From Pontibacter mucosus (lineage in GTDB: Bacteria > Bacteroidota > Bacteroidia > Cytophagales > Hymenobacteraceae): 64,000 bases of DNA. The notes below the pieces were generated by a model. The model saw only the letters and a list, made by a program, of their open reading frames with translations. It ran no database searches and was not told where the DNA came from. Below are positions 33,343 through 41,712 of the stretch, piece after piece. Every line of letters begins with the position of its first letter. The stretch's first letter is position 1. The stretch lies in NCBI RefSeq assembly GCF_003054055.1, contig NZ_QBKI01000011.1, positions 124,001 through 188,000 of the forward strand, written 5' to 3'. The position numbers and the translations under genes were made by a program.

Positions 33343-34944
33343 TTAGAATAACTCCACAACTATGCCCTCATCACCATACATGCTGATGTTGCCTGCTACT
33401 TCCTGTCCTTCGCGCTCCGGTAGGGTAGCGAGCACAATTTTGCCTTTGTAGTGGGTATGCTCCTGCCGCAGGATGCAGGGCTTATGGCTCAGGTTAAGCA
33501 CTATCAGAAACTGCTTGCCCTCCGCCTTTCGCACGAAGGCTATCAGCGGCCCTTTGGTTACCACAGGTGCGTAGTCGCCTACATGCAGGGCGGGTTCCTG
33601 TTGGCGCAGCTGCAGCAGGCGGCGGTAGTACGTCAGCATGGAGAATGCATCCTCCCGCTGGGCCGCCACGTTCACCCGCCTGTAGCTGTCGGCGATCGGG
33701 AGCCACGGCTCAGCATCCGAAAACCCGGCGTTCGGGCTGTCGTCCCACTGCATGGGGGTGCGGGCAGGGTCACGGCTCAGGTCTTTGTCGGGCATGTTAA
33801 GCCCCTGCGGGTCCTGCACTTTGTCTGGCGGTATCGGCACATCCCGCATGCCTATCTCGTCGCCATAGTATAAAGTAGGCGTTCCGCGTAGTGTCAAAAG
33901 CATCATAGCGGCAACTTTTGATTGGGCCCACCCGATGCGGCTCGTGATGCGCGGTTGGTCGTGGTTGCCTATCACCCAGTTTGGCCATCCGCTCTCCGGC
34001 AGGGCGCCCTCATACTCATCTACCAGTGTGCTGATGCTGCGGGCATTCCAATCCATGTTGATGAGCGTGAAATTGAAAGGCAGGTGGGTGCCGCTGTTTT
34101 CGTGCCCGTAGTAGGCCACCAGGCGGTGCACAGGCAGGTAAATCTCCCCGATCAACACACGCTCCGCATACCCATCTGTGACGCGCCGCATTTTGGCCAC
34201 AATGTCGTGCACCTCGGGCTGATCGGTGGAGTAGGATGGGGTTAGTTGCTCATAGGTAGCTTGATGTGTTTTATAGTTAGGGTTGATGGGGTTGTCGCGC
34301 AGGTTTTTGTCCTTGATCATGTGCCACATCACATCCACCCGGAATCCGTCCACTCCTTTATCCAGCCAGAAACGCATCACATCGAACATGGCCTCCTGCA
34401 CCTCCGGGTTGCGCCAGTTCAAATCCGGCTGTTCCTTCAGGAAGGCATGGTAATAGTACTGGCCTGTATTTTCATCCCACTCCCAGGCACTGCCCCCGAA
34501 CACACTGAGCCAGTTGTTGGGCTCCGAGCCGTCTTCTTTTGCGTCCTGCCAGATATACCAATCCCGCTTGGGGTTGTCGCGCGAGGAGCGGGACTCCTCG
34601 AACCACGGGTGCTTGTTGGAGGTGTGGTTGGGCACCAGGTCAAGTATAAGTTTCATGTCGCGGCGGTGCACTTCCTCCAGTAGCTCGTCAAAATCCTGCA
34701 TCGTGCCGAATAGCGGGTGGATGCCGCAGTAATCGGAGATGTCATATCCGAAGTCGGCCATGGGGGAAGGGTAGATGGGGGATACCCAGATAGCGGTTAT
34801 TCCCAGCCATTCTAAATAATCCAGCCGGCTGATGATACCGCGCAGGTCTCCTACGCCGTCGTTATTTGAGTCCTGAAAGGAGCGGGGGTAAATCTGGTAT
34901 ATCACCCCTGACTGCCACCACAGGCTTTTCTGGTCATGTTTCAT
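33343..34944 (-). CDS. Alpha-glucosidase, GH13 family
   Basis: GH13 exo-acting enzyme of 533 residues, cytoplasmic. It starts MKHDQKSLWWQSGVIYQIYPRSF at ATG 34944 in preference to an upstream start at 34989. Catalytic stretches are DGFRVDVMWHM (nucleophile Asp), VLIGEIYLP (acid Glu) and VIGNHDQPRI. The DVVPNHTS-like LDLVPNHTS motif and the oligo-1,6-glucosidase/alpha-glucosidase insert are present. It is probably an alpha-glucosidase acting on maltose or short oligosaccharides. It is first in a two-gene operon with treZ, so it may feed on or trim glucans used for trehalose synthesis. Confidence 0.9.
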   Translation of the reverse strand: MKHDQKSLWWQSGVIYQIYPRSFQDSNNDGVGDLRGIISRLDYLEWLGITAIWVSPIYPSPMADFGYDISDYCGIHPLFGTMQDFDELLEEVHRRDMKLILDLVPNHTSNKHPWFEESRSSRDNPKRDWYIWQDAKEDGSEPNNWLSVFGGSAWEWDENTGQYYYHAFLKEQPDLNWRNPEVQEAMFDVMRFWLDKGVDGFRVDVMWHMIKDKNLRDNPINPNYKTHQATYEQLTPSYSTDQPEVHDIVAKMRRVTDGYAERVLIGEIYLPVHRLVAYYGHENSGTHLPFNFTLINMDWNARSISTLVDEYEGALPESGWPNWVIGNHDQPRITSRIGWAQSKVAAMMLLTLRGTPTLYYGDEIGMRDVPIPPDKVQDPQGLNMPDKDLSRDPARTPMQWDDSPNAGFSDAEPWLPIADSYRRVNVAAQREDAFSMLTYYRRLLQLRQQEPALHVGDYAPVVTKGPLIAFVRKAEGKQFLIVLNLSHKPCILRQEHTHYKGKIVLATLPEREGQEVAGNISMYGDEGIVVELF

Positions 34945-35309
34945 GTTGCTGTCGCTTTGCGCGTTTTGTACAGTTAGGTATCTACGCAACTCAGCTTTAC
35001 AGGATATGGGCGCTACCGGACTGCGTTCATTTACATTGCTCCAGACTCATGACATCGAAAACGATGGGTAAAGGTTCAGGATAGAGCAGATTTTTTGTAT
35101 AACTATACTAAGCTTACATGAAAGGGACGGGTTTAAAGGGAAGGGTTAATTTGCACTTTGTATTATAGTGTCTTAATATTTAAACATATCTATTTTCATT
35201 GATTTTATTCTTTATATATTTGCACTGTATAATATGGGTATGCAGTCCCATAGGCCTTTGTTACTATACATAAGTTCACAATAAACATACAACAAACGCG
35301 ATACCCTTT
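34945..35309. other. Intergenic region with promoter signals
   Basis: 365 bases upstream of the divergent alpha-glucosidase and small lipoprotein genes. No gene is seen. An ATTTGCACT string occurs twice (about 35149 and 35219), each followed by a TGTAT. An inverted repeat TATGGG / CCCATA lies near 35233-35252 between the second copy and the lipoprotein start, a possible operator. Confidence 0.5.
35215..35222 (+). promoter_or_regulatory. Candidate -7 box of small lipoprotein gene
   Basis: TATATTTG is an exact TAnnTTTG match, 87 bases upstream of the ATG at 35310. The -33 region is T-rich without a clear TTTG. Confidence 0.5.
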
Positions 35310-35459
35310 ATGAAAAGAAATTTACTCAGTTTTATGCTGCTTGTACTTGTAGCCGCTTTTTTCGCTTCCTGCCAGAAAACCTACTGCCCGGCTTACGCTA
35401 GCCACAGAGATGCGCCCATCCATAAGCCGACTTTCCTGAAGGACCAGGGACGCAGATAA
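35310..35459 (+). CDS. Small lipoprotein, 49 residues
   Basis: A short frame of 49 codons starts with ATG at 35310. Residues 1-20 are a basic start plus a hydrophobic stretch (MLLVLVAAFFASC) ending in a clear lipobox with the acylated Cys at position 21. The mature peptide of about 29 residues begins CQKTYCPAYASHRDAP and ends with a basic DQGRR. The gene has its own -7 box and is followed 44 bases later by a 16-bp perfect terminator, so it is a complete transcription unit. The C-PAYA pattern recalls other tiny Cytophagales lipoproteins. Function unknown. Confidence 0.75.
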   Translation: MKRNLLSFMLLVLVAAFFASCQKTYCPAYASHRDAPIHKPTFLKDQGRR

Positions 35460-35503
35460 TTTAAGCAGACTATCCTGGCGGTTAAGTGTTGCCATCAAAA
35501 GTT

Positions 35504-35543
35504 AGCGAAAGCCATGCTTGGGGAAGCATGGCTTTCGCTTTTT
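35504..35543 (+). terminator. Strong terminator of small lipoprotein gene
   Basis: A 16-bp perfect stem AGCGAAAGCCATGCTT (35504-35519) / AAGCATGGCTTTCGCT (35524-35539) has a GGGG loop and a T run after it. Confidence 0.9.
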
Positions 35544-35675
35544 CAGAAGTATAGCAAGTAGTAGCCGGAGCTTTTGCTTATTCTTTGTGGGAGCGGTGAG
35601 TTGTAGGGGAGTATGCCGGCAGCAGTAAAGCTCGCTTTGGCAGGCACCATTGCTGACCTTGGCAGAAAGACAAAA

Positions 35676-35710
35676 AAAAGGCCCGTGAAGTATAAATTCA
35701 CGGGCCTTTT
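35676..35710 (-). terminator. tRNA-Met terminator with AAGTATAAA loop
   Basis: A 14-bp stem AAAAGGCCCGTGAA / TTCACGGGCCTTTT has loop GTATAAA, so AAGTATAAA spans the stem end and the loop. Eight A on the plus strand supply the U-tract for the minus-strand tRNA gene, which ends seven bases away. Confidence 0.85.
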
Positions 35711-35716
35711 CGGACT

Positions 35717-35793
35717 TGGTAGCGGGGAGCAGAATCGAACTGCCGACCTTAGGGTTATGAATCCTACGCTCTAACCATCTGAGCTACCCCGCC
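35717..35793 (-). tRNA. tRNA-Met (CAT anticodon), elongator type
   Basis: The minus strand folds as a 77-nt cloverleaf: acceptor GGCGGGG / CCCCGCT, positions 8-9 TA, D arm GCTC / GAGC, anticodon loop TTCATAA, T arm GGCAG-TTCGATT-CTGCT, and an encoded CCA end. The anticodon stem TAGGA / CCCTA lacks the three G-C pairs of an initiator, so an elongator tRNA-Met is favoured. A CAT-anticodon tRNA-Ile modified with lysidine cannot be fully excluded from sequence alone. Confidence 0.93.
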
Positions 35794-35804
35794 GAATTGT
35801 GGTG

Positions 35805-35836
35805 CAAATATAAAGGGTTAGCTTTTAAATAACCAA
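35805..35836 (-). promoter_or_regulatory. Promoter of tRNA-Met
   Basis: On the minus strand TATATTTG (35805-35812) lies 12 bases upstream of the tRNA 5' end, with TTG (35834-35836) 21 bases further upstream. Both elements and spacing fit the Bacteroidota consensus. Confidence 0.75.
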
Positions 35837-35927
35837 GCATCTCTTTAGAAAAAAAATATTTTAGTTTGCAGATATATATTTTCTGAAGAATTAATACTAT
35901 ACTTACTCAGACACTTAGGATACCCAT

Positions 35928-36332
35928 ATGACGAAAGACACGAAGTTGAAATTTGTGCGGGAGTACCCAATAAACGCATCTGCCAAGTTGCTTTACCCAT
36001 ACCTTAGTACTGCCTCCGGCCTGTCGCAGTGGTTTTGTGATGACGCCAAAGTGGAAGGGGACAATGTGTTTAACTTTGTTTGGGATGGTCGCAACCACTA
36101 TGCCGAGATGACGGGCCACCGCACAAACAAGTCCGTGCGCTTCCTTTTCCTGACCGAAGACAAGCGGCACACGCCTGATGCTCCCTACATTGACTTCCAT
36201 ATAGAGTCCAGCGAGCTGACGCAGGAGCAGTTCCTGAAGGTGGTGGACTACTCTAACGAGGAAAGTGAGGAGGAAATGGAGGAATTGTGGGATAATTTAC
36301 TGCAAAATCTGCGCGAAATAGTAGGAGGGTAG
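35928..36332 (+). CDS. START-like domain protein
   Basis: Cytoplasmic protein of 134 residues with an SRPBCC/START-like fold as found in Bacteroidota: KFVREYPINASAKLLYPYLSTASGLSQWFCDDAKVEGDNVFNFVWDG, then AEMTGHRTNKSVRFLFL and an acidic C-terminus (YSNEESEEEMEELWDNLLQNLREIVGG). The W-F-cleft residues suggest binding of a hydrophobic ligand. The gene precedes the LptF/G permease by 99 bases, with a -7 box between the two. Function unknown. Confidence 0.8.
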   Translation: MTKDTKLKFVREYPINASAKLLYPYLSTASGLSQWFCDDAKVEGDNVFNFVWDGRNHYAEMTGHRTNKSVRFLFLTEDKRHTPDAPYIDFHIESSELTQEQFLKVVDYSNEESEEEMEELWDNLLQNLREIVGG

Positions 36333-36354
36333 CAGGGATTGCTGGAGTAAAGCG

Positions 36355-36362
36355 TATCTTTG
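36355..36362 (+). promoter_or_regulatory. Candidate -7 box of LptF/G permease gene
   Basis: TATCTTTG matches TAnnTTTG, 69 bases before the ATG at 36432. A TTG lies 13 bases upstream (36339-36341). Confidence 0.45.
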
Positions 36363-36431
36363 CACGGTAATTGCTTGCTACAAGCATGTTTTAAAGCGCT
36401 GGTGCCTGTCGCCTGCGCCTTACGTTTGCGC

Positions 36432-37844
36432 ATGAAGAAACTTGATAAGCTAATACTCCGGGAGTTTTTTGGCCCGTTTTTGCTAACCTTCGCTGTGGTA
36501 GAGTTCATCCTCCTGACCCAGTACATGCTAAAGTACCTGGACGAACTGGTTGGCAAGGACCTGGGGACGGAGGTGTTTGGCGAGCTCCTTTTTTACTTCA
36601 GCATCAACATGGCGCCTGTGGCCCTGCCGTTGGCGGTGCTGCTTTCCTCCCTCATGACGTTTGGTTCGCTGGGCGAGCACCACGAGTTGACTGCCATCAA
36701 AACGTCCGGGATTGCCCTCACCCGCATCCTTAGCCCCGTGCTGCTGGTGGTAGGTTTAATAACTGTAGGCGCCTTTTTCTTTAATAACTACATCGTGCCT
36801 AAGGCTAACCTGAAGGCTTACAGCCTGCTGTGGGACATCCGCCAGAAAAAGCCTGCCATGAACTTCAAGGAGGGGGCTTTCTACAACGGCATCCCCGGCT
36901 ATAGTATAAAGGTGAATGAGAAGTTCAATGACGGGCAGACCCTGCGGGATGTGATGATTTACGATCACACCAAGGGAGGTAACAACACCACCGTTATACT
37001 TGCCGACTCAGGCGAGATGTACATGGACTACAACGATGCCTACCTGGTGCTGGAGCTTTTCAACGGCAACACGTACGTAGACCAGAACAACTCCTCTTAC
37101 CGCAATTCCAGCGAGCAGTTTGTGCGGCAGGAGTTCCAGAAGAGCAAGCTCATGCTGAGCATGGCCTCCTTCAACTTCGACCGCACGCGCGAGGAGCTTT
37201 TCTCGGACAACAAGATGATGAAAAATATCGGCGAGTTGAACGTGGTAACCGATTCCCTGCAACGGTACAGCCGTCGCGAGCAGGAGCTTTACGCTCCCAA
37301 CGTGGACCCTTTTTACATGTACTTCAAGGCCGATACCGGTCAGGTGAAGAACGGGGTACGGCTGGTGGGGCAAACCGTAGAAAAGGAGTTGCCTGCCATA
37401 ACCCCGGATGTGCTGGCGCTGGCTACCAACAAGGCCCGCAACATCAAGAGCTTTACGGCTAGCTACGTGGAGCGTGTGCGCATCTCGATTCGCGAAGCCA
37501 ATAACTACGAGGTGGAGATCTGGCGAAAGTATACCCAATCGGCTTCCATCATTATCATGTTCCTGATTGGGGCGCCGCTTGGGGCGATTATTAAGAAGGG
37601 TGGCCTTGGCGTGCCGGTGGTCATTTCCATCGTCTTCTTCATCACCATGTACGTACTGTCTATACTTGGCGAGAAGTGGGCGCGTGAGGGCCTGGTGCCG
37701 GTAGGGACGGGCATGTGGGCGGCCAACCTCATACTTTTGCCGGTGGGGCTATTCTTCCTCTACCAGGCCCGCAACGACTCGAGTTTGCTGGAGCTGGACT
37801 TCTGGCGGAAGATGATGGCGCGCCTGCGCCGGAATAAACTGTAA
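36432..37844 (+). CDS. LptF/LptG family lipopolysaccharide export permease
   Basis: Inner-membrane permease of 470 residues of the YjgP/YjgQ family, part of the LptB2FG transporter that moves lipopolysaccharide to the outer membrane. I start at ATG 36432 (MKKLDKLILREFFGPFLLTF). An upstream open extension has no family likeness. Three N-terminal helices fall at about residues 12-32, 55-85 and 95-120. A large periplasmic beta-jellyroll region (about residues 130-370) follows, then three C-terminal helices (SIIIMFLIGAPLGAIIKKGGLG onward). It is longer than the 360-residue E. coli proteins because of a larger periplasmic domain, common in Bacteroidota. Confidence 0.88.
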   Translation: MKKLDKLILREFFGPFLLTFAVVEFILLTQYMLKYLDELVGKDLGTEVFGELLFYFSINMAPVALPLAVLLSSLMTFGSLGEHHELTAIKTSGIALTRILSPVLLVVGLITVGAFFFNNYIVPKANLKAYSLLWDIRQKKPAMNFKEGAFYNGIPGYSIKVNEKFNDGQTLRDVMIYDHTKGGNNTTVILADSGEMYMDYNDAYLVLELFNGNTYVDQNNSSYRNSSEQFVRQEFQKSKLMLSMASFNFDRTREELFSDNKMMKNIGELNVVTDSLQRYSRREQELYAPNVDPFYMYFKADTGQVKNGVRLVGQTVEKELPAITPDVLALATNKARNIKSFTASYVERVRISIREANNYEVEIWRKYTQSASIIIMFLIGAPLGAIIKKGGLGVPVVISIVFFITMYVLSILGEKWAREGLVPVGTGMWAANLILLPVGLFFLYQARNDSSLLELDFWRKMMARLRRNKL

Positions 37845-37872
37845 AAACACTATATAAAGAATTGGTAAAAGT

Positions 37873-37903
37873 TTTTCTTGTAAAAGAAAATTCTTTACCT
37901 TTG
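37873..37903 (+). promoter_or_regulatory. Candidate promoter of rpsO
   Basis: TACCTTTG at 37896-37903 matches the -7 consensus; TTTT at 37873-37876 is at -33 distance (19 bases). The rpsO ATG is 53 bases downstream. Confidence 0.55.
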
Positions 37904-37955
37904 TGGCTTGTATAGCAAGCTTATCAAGATAAAACAGAATTGATATTTTTACGCA

Positions 37956-38231
37956 ATGAGATTAACCACTGAAGCGAAACAAGAGATTTTCGAAAAGCAC
38001 GGTTTCAACAAGTCTAAGACTGACACGGGTTCTCCTGAGGCACAAATCGCCCTGTTCTCAACTCGTATCAACGACCTGACCGAGCACCTGAAGACTCACA
38101 AAAAAGACTTTAGCACTCGTCTGGGTCTTCTGAAACTGGTAGGTAAGAGAAGAAGACTTCTTAACTATCTCCAGAAAAATGACATTGAAAGATACAGAGC
38201 TGTAATCAGCGAGCTGGGTATCCGTAAATAA
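37956..38231 (+). CDS. rpsO: 30S ribosomal protein S15
   Basis: Ribosomal protein of 91 residues that binds 16S rRNA and organises the platform of the 30S subunit. The motif FNKSKTDTGSPEAQIALFSTRINDLTEHLKTHKKDF and GLLKLVGKRRRLLNYL are diagnostic. It precedes pnp as in many bacteria, with a terminator between them that can attenuate read-through. Confidence 0.97.
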   Translation: MRLTTEAKQEIFEKHGFNKSKTDTGSPEAQIALFSTRINDLTEHLKTHKKDFSTRLGLLKLVGKRRRLLNYLQKNDIERYRAVISELGIRK

Positions 38232-38241
38232 GCTTATTGTG

Positions 38242-38278
38242 TTAGGGAATTCAAAACAGGGATTCCCTAATCTTTTTT
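38242..38278 (+). terminator. Terminator between rpsO and pnp
   Basis: TTAGGGAAT (38242-38250) pairs with ATTCCCTAA (38262-38270), followed by TCTTTTTT. It lies 10 bases after the rpsO stop. Confidence 0.8.
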
Positions 38279-38369
38279 AAGGCACTCCCTTTCCCTTCCT
38301 CTTATAGTACCAGTGCCTGACAGCGTCGCAATGGGTGATGCTGTCTTTTTGATGATAACGATATAGAAG

Positions 38370-40508
38370 ATGTCCTACAACGCAATTAGTAAAACCATTT
38401 TTCTTCCGGATGGACGGGAGATAACAATTGAAACTGGTAAGTTAGCCAAGCAGGCCGACGGATCTGTGGTCGTAAAGATGGGTAACACCATGCTGCTGGC
38501 AGCTGTTGTCTCCAACAAGGAAGCCCGCGAAGGGGTGGACTTCCTGCCGCTCTCTGTAGACTATCAGGAGAAATTTGCCTCTTCGGGCAAAATTCCCGGA
38601 GGCTTCCTGAGAAGAGAGGCGAGGCTTTCGGATTATGAAGTACTGGTTTCGCGCCTGGTAGACCGCGTGCTGCGCCCGCTGTTCCCGGATGATTACCATG
38701 CCGAAACGCAAATGACGATAAACCTGATCTCTGCTGACACAGAGGTGATGCCTGATGCGCTGGCCGCACTGGCTGCCTCTGCCGCCCTGGCAGTATCAGA
38801 CATTCCTTTCAACGGCCCTATCTCTGAGGTGCGTGTAGCCCGCATTGATGGCCAATTGGTGATTAACCCCCGCGTAAGTGACCTGCAGCGCGCCGACATC
38901 GACCTGATGGTTGGTGCCTCTATCGACAGCGTGGTGATGGTGGAAGGCGAGATGAACGAGGTGTCCGAGGCAGAGATGCTGGAGGCTATTCAGTTCGCCC
39001 ATGAAGCGATCAAGTCACACTGCCAGGCACAGTTGGAGCTTGCCGAAATGGTAGGCAAAACCGTGAAGCGCGAGTATGTGCACGAAACGCACGACGAAGA
39101 CCTGCGCAAAAAAGTATGGGAAGCCACTTACGACAAGGCTTATGCCATTGCCAAGCGTGGCAGCGCCAACAAGCAAGAGCGTTCCGAAGGCTTCAAGTCA
39201 GTGCGTGATGAGTTCATTGCCTCTCTGGGCGAGGAGCACGGCTACGACGAGAACCTGATTAAAGTATACTACCACGACGTGGAGAAAGAGGCGGTTCGCA
39301 ACATGATCCTGGATGAGCGCGTTCGCCTGGACGGCCGTCGTCTGGATGAGATTCGCCCAATCTGGTCAGAGGTTAATTACCTGCCGGCCACCCACGGCTC
39401 GGCAATCTTTACACGTGGCGAAACGCAGTCTTTAACGACCGTTACGCTGGGTACCAAGCTGGACGAGCAGATGATCGACAGTGCGATGGTATCCGGAACA
39501 AGCAAGTTCCTGCTGCACTACAACTTCCCGGCTTTCTCTACCGGTGAGGTAAGACCAAACAGAGGCCCGGGCCGTCGCGAGATTGGTCATGGTAACCTGG
39601 CGCTGCGTGCCCTGAAAAAAGTGCTCCCGCCGGAGTCGGAGAACCCCTATACTATCCGTATCGTTTCTGACATCCTGGAGTCAAACGGTTCCTCTTCCAT
39701 GGCTACGGTTTGTGCCGGCAGCCTGGCCCTGATGGATGCCGGTGTGCCTGTGTCGGGTTCAGTTTCCGGTATCGCGATGGGACTCATCACGGATACAAAA
39801 ACAGGTAAGTTTGCCGTGTTGTCTGACATTCTGGGTGACGAAGACCACCTGGGTGACATGGACTTTAAAGTGGCCGGTACCAAGAACGGTATTACTGCCT
39901 GCCAGATGGACATCAAGATTCAGGGGCTTTCCTATGAGGTGATGAGCCAGGCGCTGGAGCAGGCTCAGGCAGGCCGTCTGCACATCCTGAACGAGATGGA
40001 TAAAACCATTTCTGCCCCTAACCCGGATTACAAGCCGCATACGCCACGTTCCTTCAACATGGTGATTGACAAGGAATTTATTGGTGCTGTGATTGGACCA
40101 GGCGGTAAAGTGATTCAGCAGATCCAGAAGGACACCGGTGCTACGATCATCATCGAGGAGAAGAACGAGAAAGGCCACGTGAACATTTTCGCAACGGACC
40201 AGGACTCGATGAACTCTGCTATCGCGAAAATCCGTGCCATTACGGCTCAGCCGGAGATTGGTGAAGTTTACATCGGTAAAGTGAAGTCCATCCAGCCTTA
40301 CGGTGCCTTTGTGGAGTTCATGCAAGGTAAGGACGGACTGTTGCACATTTCTGAGATCAAGCACGAGCGCCTTGAAACCATGGAAGGTGTGCTGGAGATA
40401 GGCGAAGAAGTAAAAGTGAAGCTTATCGACATTGACAAAAAGACAGGTAAATTCAAGCTGTCCCGCAAGGCAATACTGCCGAAGCCGGGTGCAGAAGGGA
40501 ACGAGTAA
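38370..40508 (+). CDS. pnp: Polynucleotide phosphorylase
   Basis: Exoribonuclease of 712 residues that degrades RNA phosphorolytically from the 3' end as a trimer. Domain order: RNase PH 1 (about residues 10-230), alpha-helical domain, RNase PH 2 (about 310-540, with RPNRGPGRREIGHGNLALRAL and the catalytic Asp region LGDEDHLGDMDFKVAGT), KH domain (about 555-615, IGAVIGPGGKVIQQI), and S1 domain (about 622-690, GEVYIGKVKSIQPYGAFVEF). All are intact. It follows rpsO. Confidence 0.97.
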   Translation: MSYNAISKTIFLPDGREITIETGKLAKQADGSVVVKMGNTMLLAAVVSNKEAREGVDFLPLSVDYQEKFASSGKIPGGFLRREARLSDYEVLVSRLVDRVLRPLFPDDYHAETQMTINLISADTEVMPDALAALAASAALAVSDIPFNGPISEVRVARIDGQLVINPRVSDLQRADIDLMVGASIDSVVMVEGEMNEVSEAEMLEAIQFAHEAIKSHCQAQLELAEMVGKTVKREYVHETHDEDLRKKVWEATYDKAYAIAKRGSANKQERSEGFKSVRDEFIASLGEEHGYDENLIKVYYHDVEKEAVRNMILDERVRLDGRRLDEIRPIWSEVNYLPATHGSAIFTRGETQSLTTVTLGTKLDEQMIDSAMVSGTSKFLLHYNFPAFSTGEVRPNRGPGRREIGHGNLALRALKKVLPPESENPYTIRIVSDILESNGSSSMATVCAGSLALMDAGVPVSGSVSGIAMGLITDTKTGKFAVLSDILGDEDHLGDMDFKVAGTKNGITACQMDIKIQGLSYEVMSQALEQAQAGRLHILNEMDKTISAPNPDYKPHTPRSFNMVIDKEFIGAVIGPGGKVIQQIQKDTGATIIIEEKNEKGHVNIFATDQDSMNSAIAKIRAITAQPEIGEVYIGKVKSIQPYGAFVEFMQGKDGLLHISEIKHERLETMEGVLEIGEEVKVKLIDIDKKTGKFKLSRKAILPKPGAEGNE

Positions 40509-40523
40509 CACCTGCTAAAGTAT

Positions 40524-40570
40524 AACTCTTGGTGCCTGGCTGTATGGCTCACAGGGCGCCAAGAGTTTTT
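40524..40570 (+). terminator. Terminator of pnp
   Basis: AACTCTTGG (40524-40532) pairs with CCAAGAGTT (40559-40567), extended by GCC / GGC and followed by TTTTT. An AAAGTATAACTC copy of the repeated word leads into the stem. Confidence 0.8.
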
Positions 40571-40700
40571 CTATTTCATCGCCAGGGGTACTGCGTCTTG
40601 ACTTTATTCTCAGGATGTAAGAACTTTGCGCGATTTTTTAATGTTACCTCTCCGAGCCTAGACAATAGTTTTTAAATTATTTGCATAATAACATACTCTG

Positions 40701-41564
40701 ATGAGACAACTCAAGATAAGCAAACAGATAACGAACCGCGAAAGCCAGTCACTGGACAAATACCTGCAGGAGATTGGTAAAGTAGATTTGCTTACTCCGG
40801 ACGAAGAGGTGTCGCTGGCACAGAGAATTAAAGAAGGAGATCAGTTTGCACTTGAGAAATTAACCAAGGCCAACCTTCGATTTGTGGTATCGGTGGCAAA
40901 GCAGTATCAGAACCAGGGCCTTTCGCTGGGGGATCTGATTAACGAGGGAAACCTGGGCTTGATCAAAGCCGCCAAACGATTCGACGAAACCAGGGGCTTT
41001 AAGTTTATCTCTTACGCCGTTTGGTGGATCCGCCAGTCGATTCTGCAGGCCCTGGCCGAGCAGTCGCGTATTGTGCGCCTTCCCCTGAACCGCGTAGGTT
41101 CGCTGAACAAAATCTCTAAATCATTCTCAGAGCTCGAGCAGAAGTTTGAGCGTGAGCCATCACCCGAAGAAATTGCAGAAGTACTCGAGCTGACCACAGC
41201 GGAAGTTGTAGACACCCTGAAGATTTCCGGGCGCCACGTATCCGTGGACGCACCCTTTGTGCAGGGAGAGGAAAACCGCCTGTTGGACGTGCTCGAGAAC
41301 GAAGACGAGGAGTCTCCGGACATGGGCCTGATGAACGACTCGCTGCGCAAGGAAGTACAGCGTGCCCTCTCTACGCTGACCAAGCGTGAGGCCGACGTGA
41401 TCACTTTATACTTCGGGCTAAACGGTGAGCACTCGCTGACGCTGGAGGAGATAGGTGAGAAATTTAACCTGACCCGCGAGCGTGTACGCCAGATAAAGGA
41501 AAAAGCCATCCGCAGACTTCGCCATACTTCGAGGAGCAAAGCATTAAAGCCATACTTGGGCTAG
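40701..41564 (+). CDS. sigA: Primary RNA polymerase sigma factor
   Basis: Sigma-70 family factor of 287 residues, the short form used as primary sigma in Bacteroidota. Region 1.2 is SLDKYLQEIGKVDLLTPDEEVSLAQRI. Region 2 is NLRFVVSVAKQYQNQGLSLGDLINEGNLGLIKAAKRFDETRGFKFISYAVWWIRQ, region 3 follows, and region 4.2 is TLEEIGEKFNLTRERVRQIKEKAIRRLR. Region 1.1 and the non-conserved insert of E. coli RpoD are absent. This type of sigma recognises the TTTG/TAnnTTTG promoters seen in this window. Confidence 0.95.
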   Translation: MRQLKISKQITNRESQSLDKYLQEIGKVDLLTPDEEVSLAQRIKEGDQFALEKLTKANLRFVVSVAKQYQNQGLSLGDLINEGNLGLIKAAKRFDETRGFKFISYAVWWIRQSILQALAEQSRIVRLPLNRVGSLNKISKSFSELEQKFEREPSPEEIAEVLELTTAEVVDTLKISGRHVSVDAPFVQGEENRLLDVLENEDEESPDMGLMNDSLRKEVQRALSTLTKREADVITLYFGLNGEHSLTLEEIGEKFNLTRERVRQIKEKAIRRLRHTSRSKALKPYLG

Positions 41565-41586
41565 TAGCAGAAAAAGATTAGGGAAG

Positions 41587-41610
41587 CCCCGGCCACAAGC
41601 CGGGGTTTTT
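41587..41610 (+). terminator. Terminator of sigA
   Basis: Stem CCCCGGC / GCCGGGG has loop CACAA and is followed by TTTTT, 22 bases past the stop. Confidence 0.88.
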
Positions 41611-41712
41611 GTTTATAGAGTAGTATAGTATACCATTTCGCAGGGCAGATAAGGCCAAAGGCATAGAAATTTTGTATACTTGCAACCAAATTTACTCAGA
41701 CGTAAAACAGTG

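Noticed and set aside
35805..35836. Possible second tRNA upstream of tRNA-Met
   Set aside because: The sequence upstream is AT-rich and folds into no cloverleaf; it fits a promoter instead.
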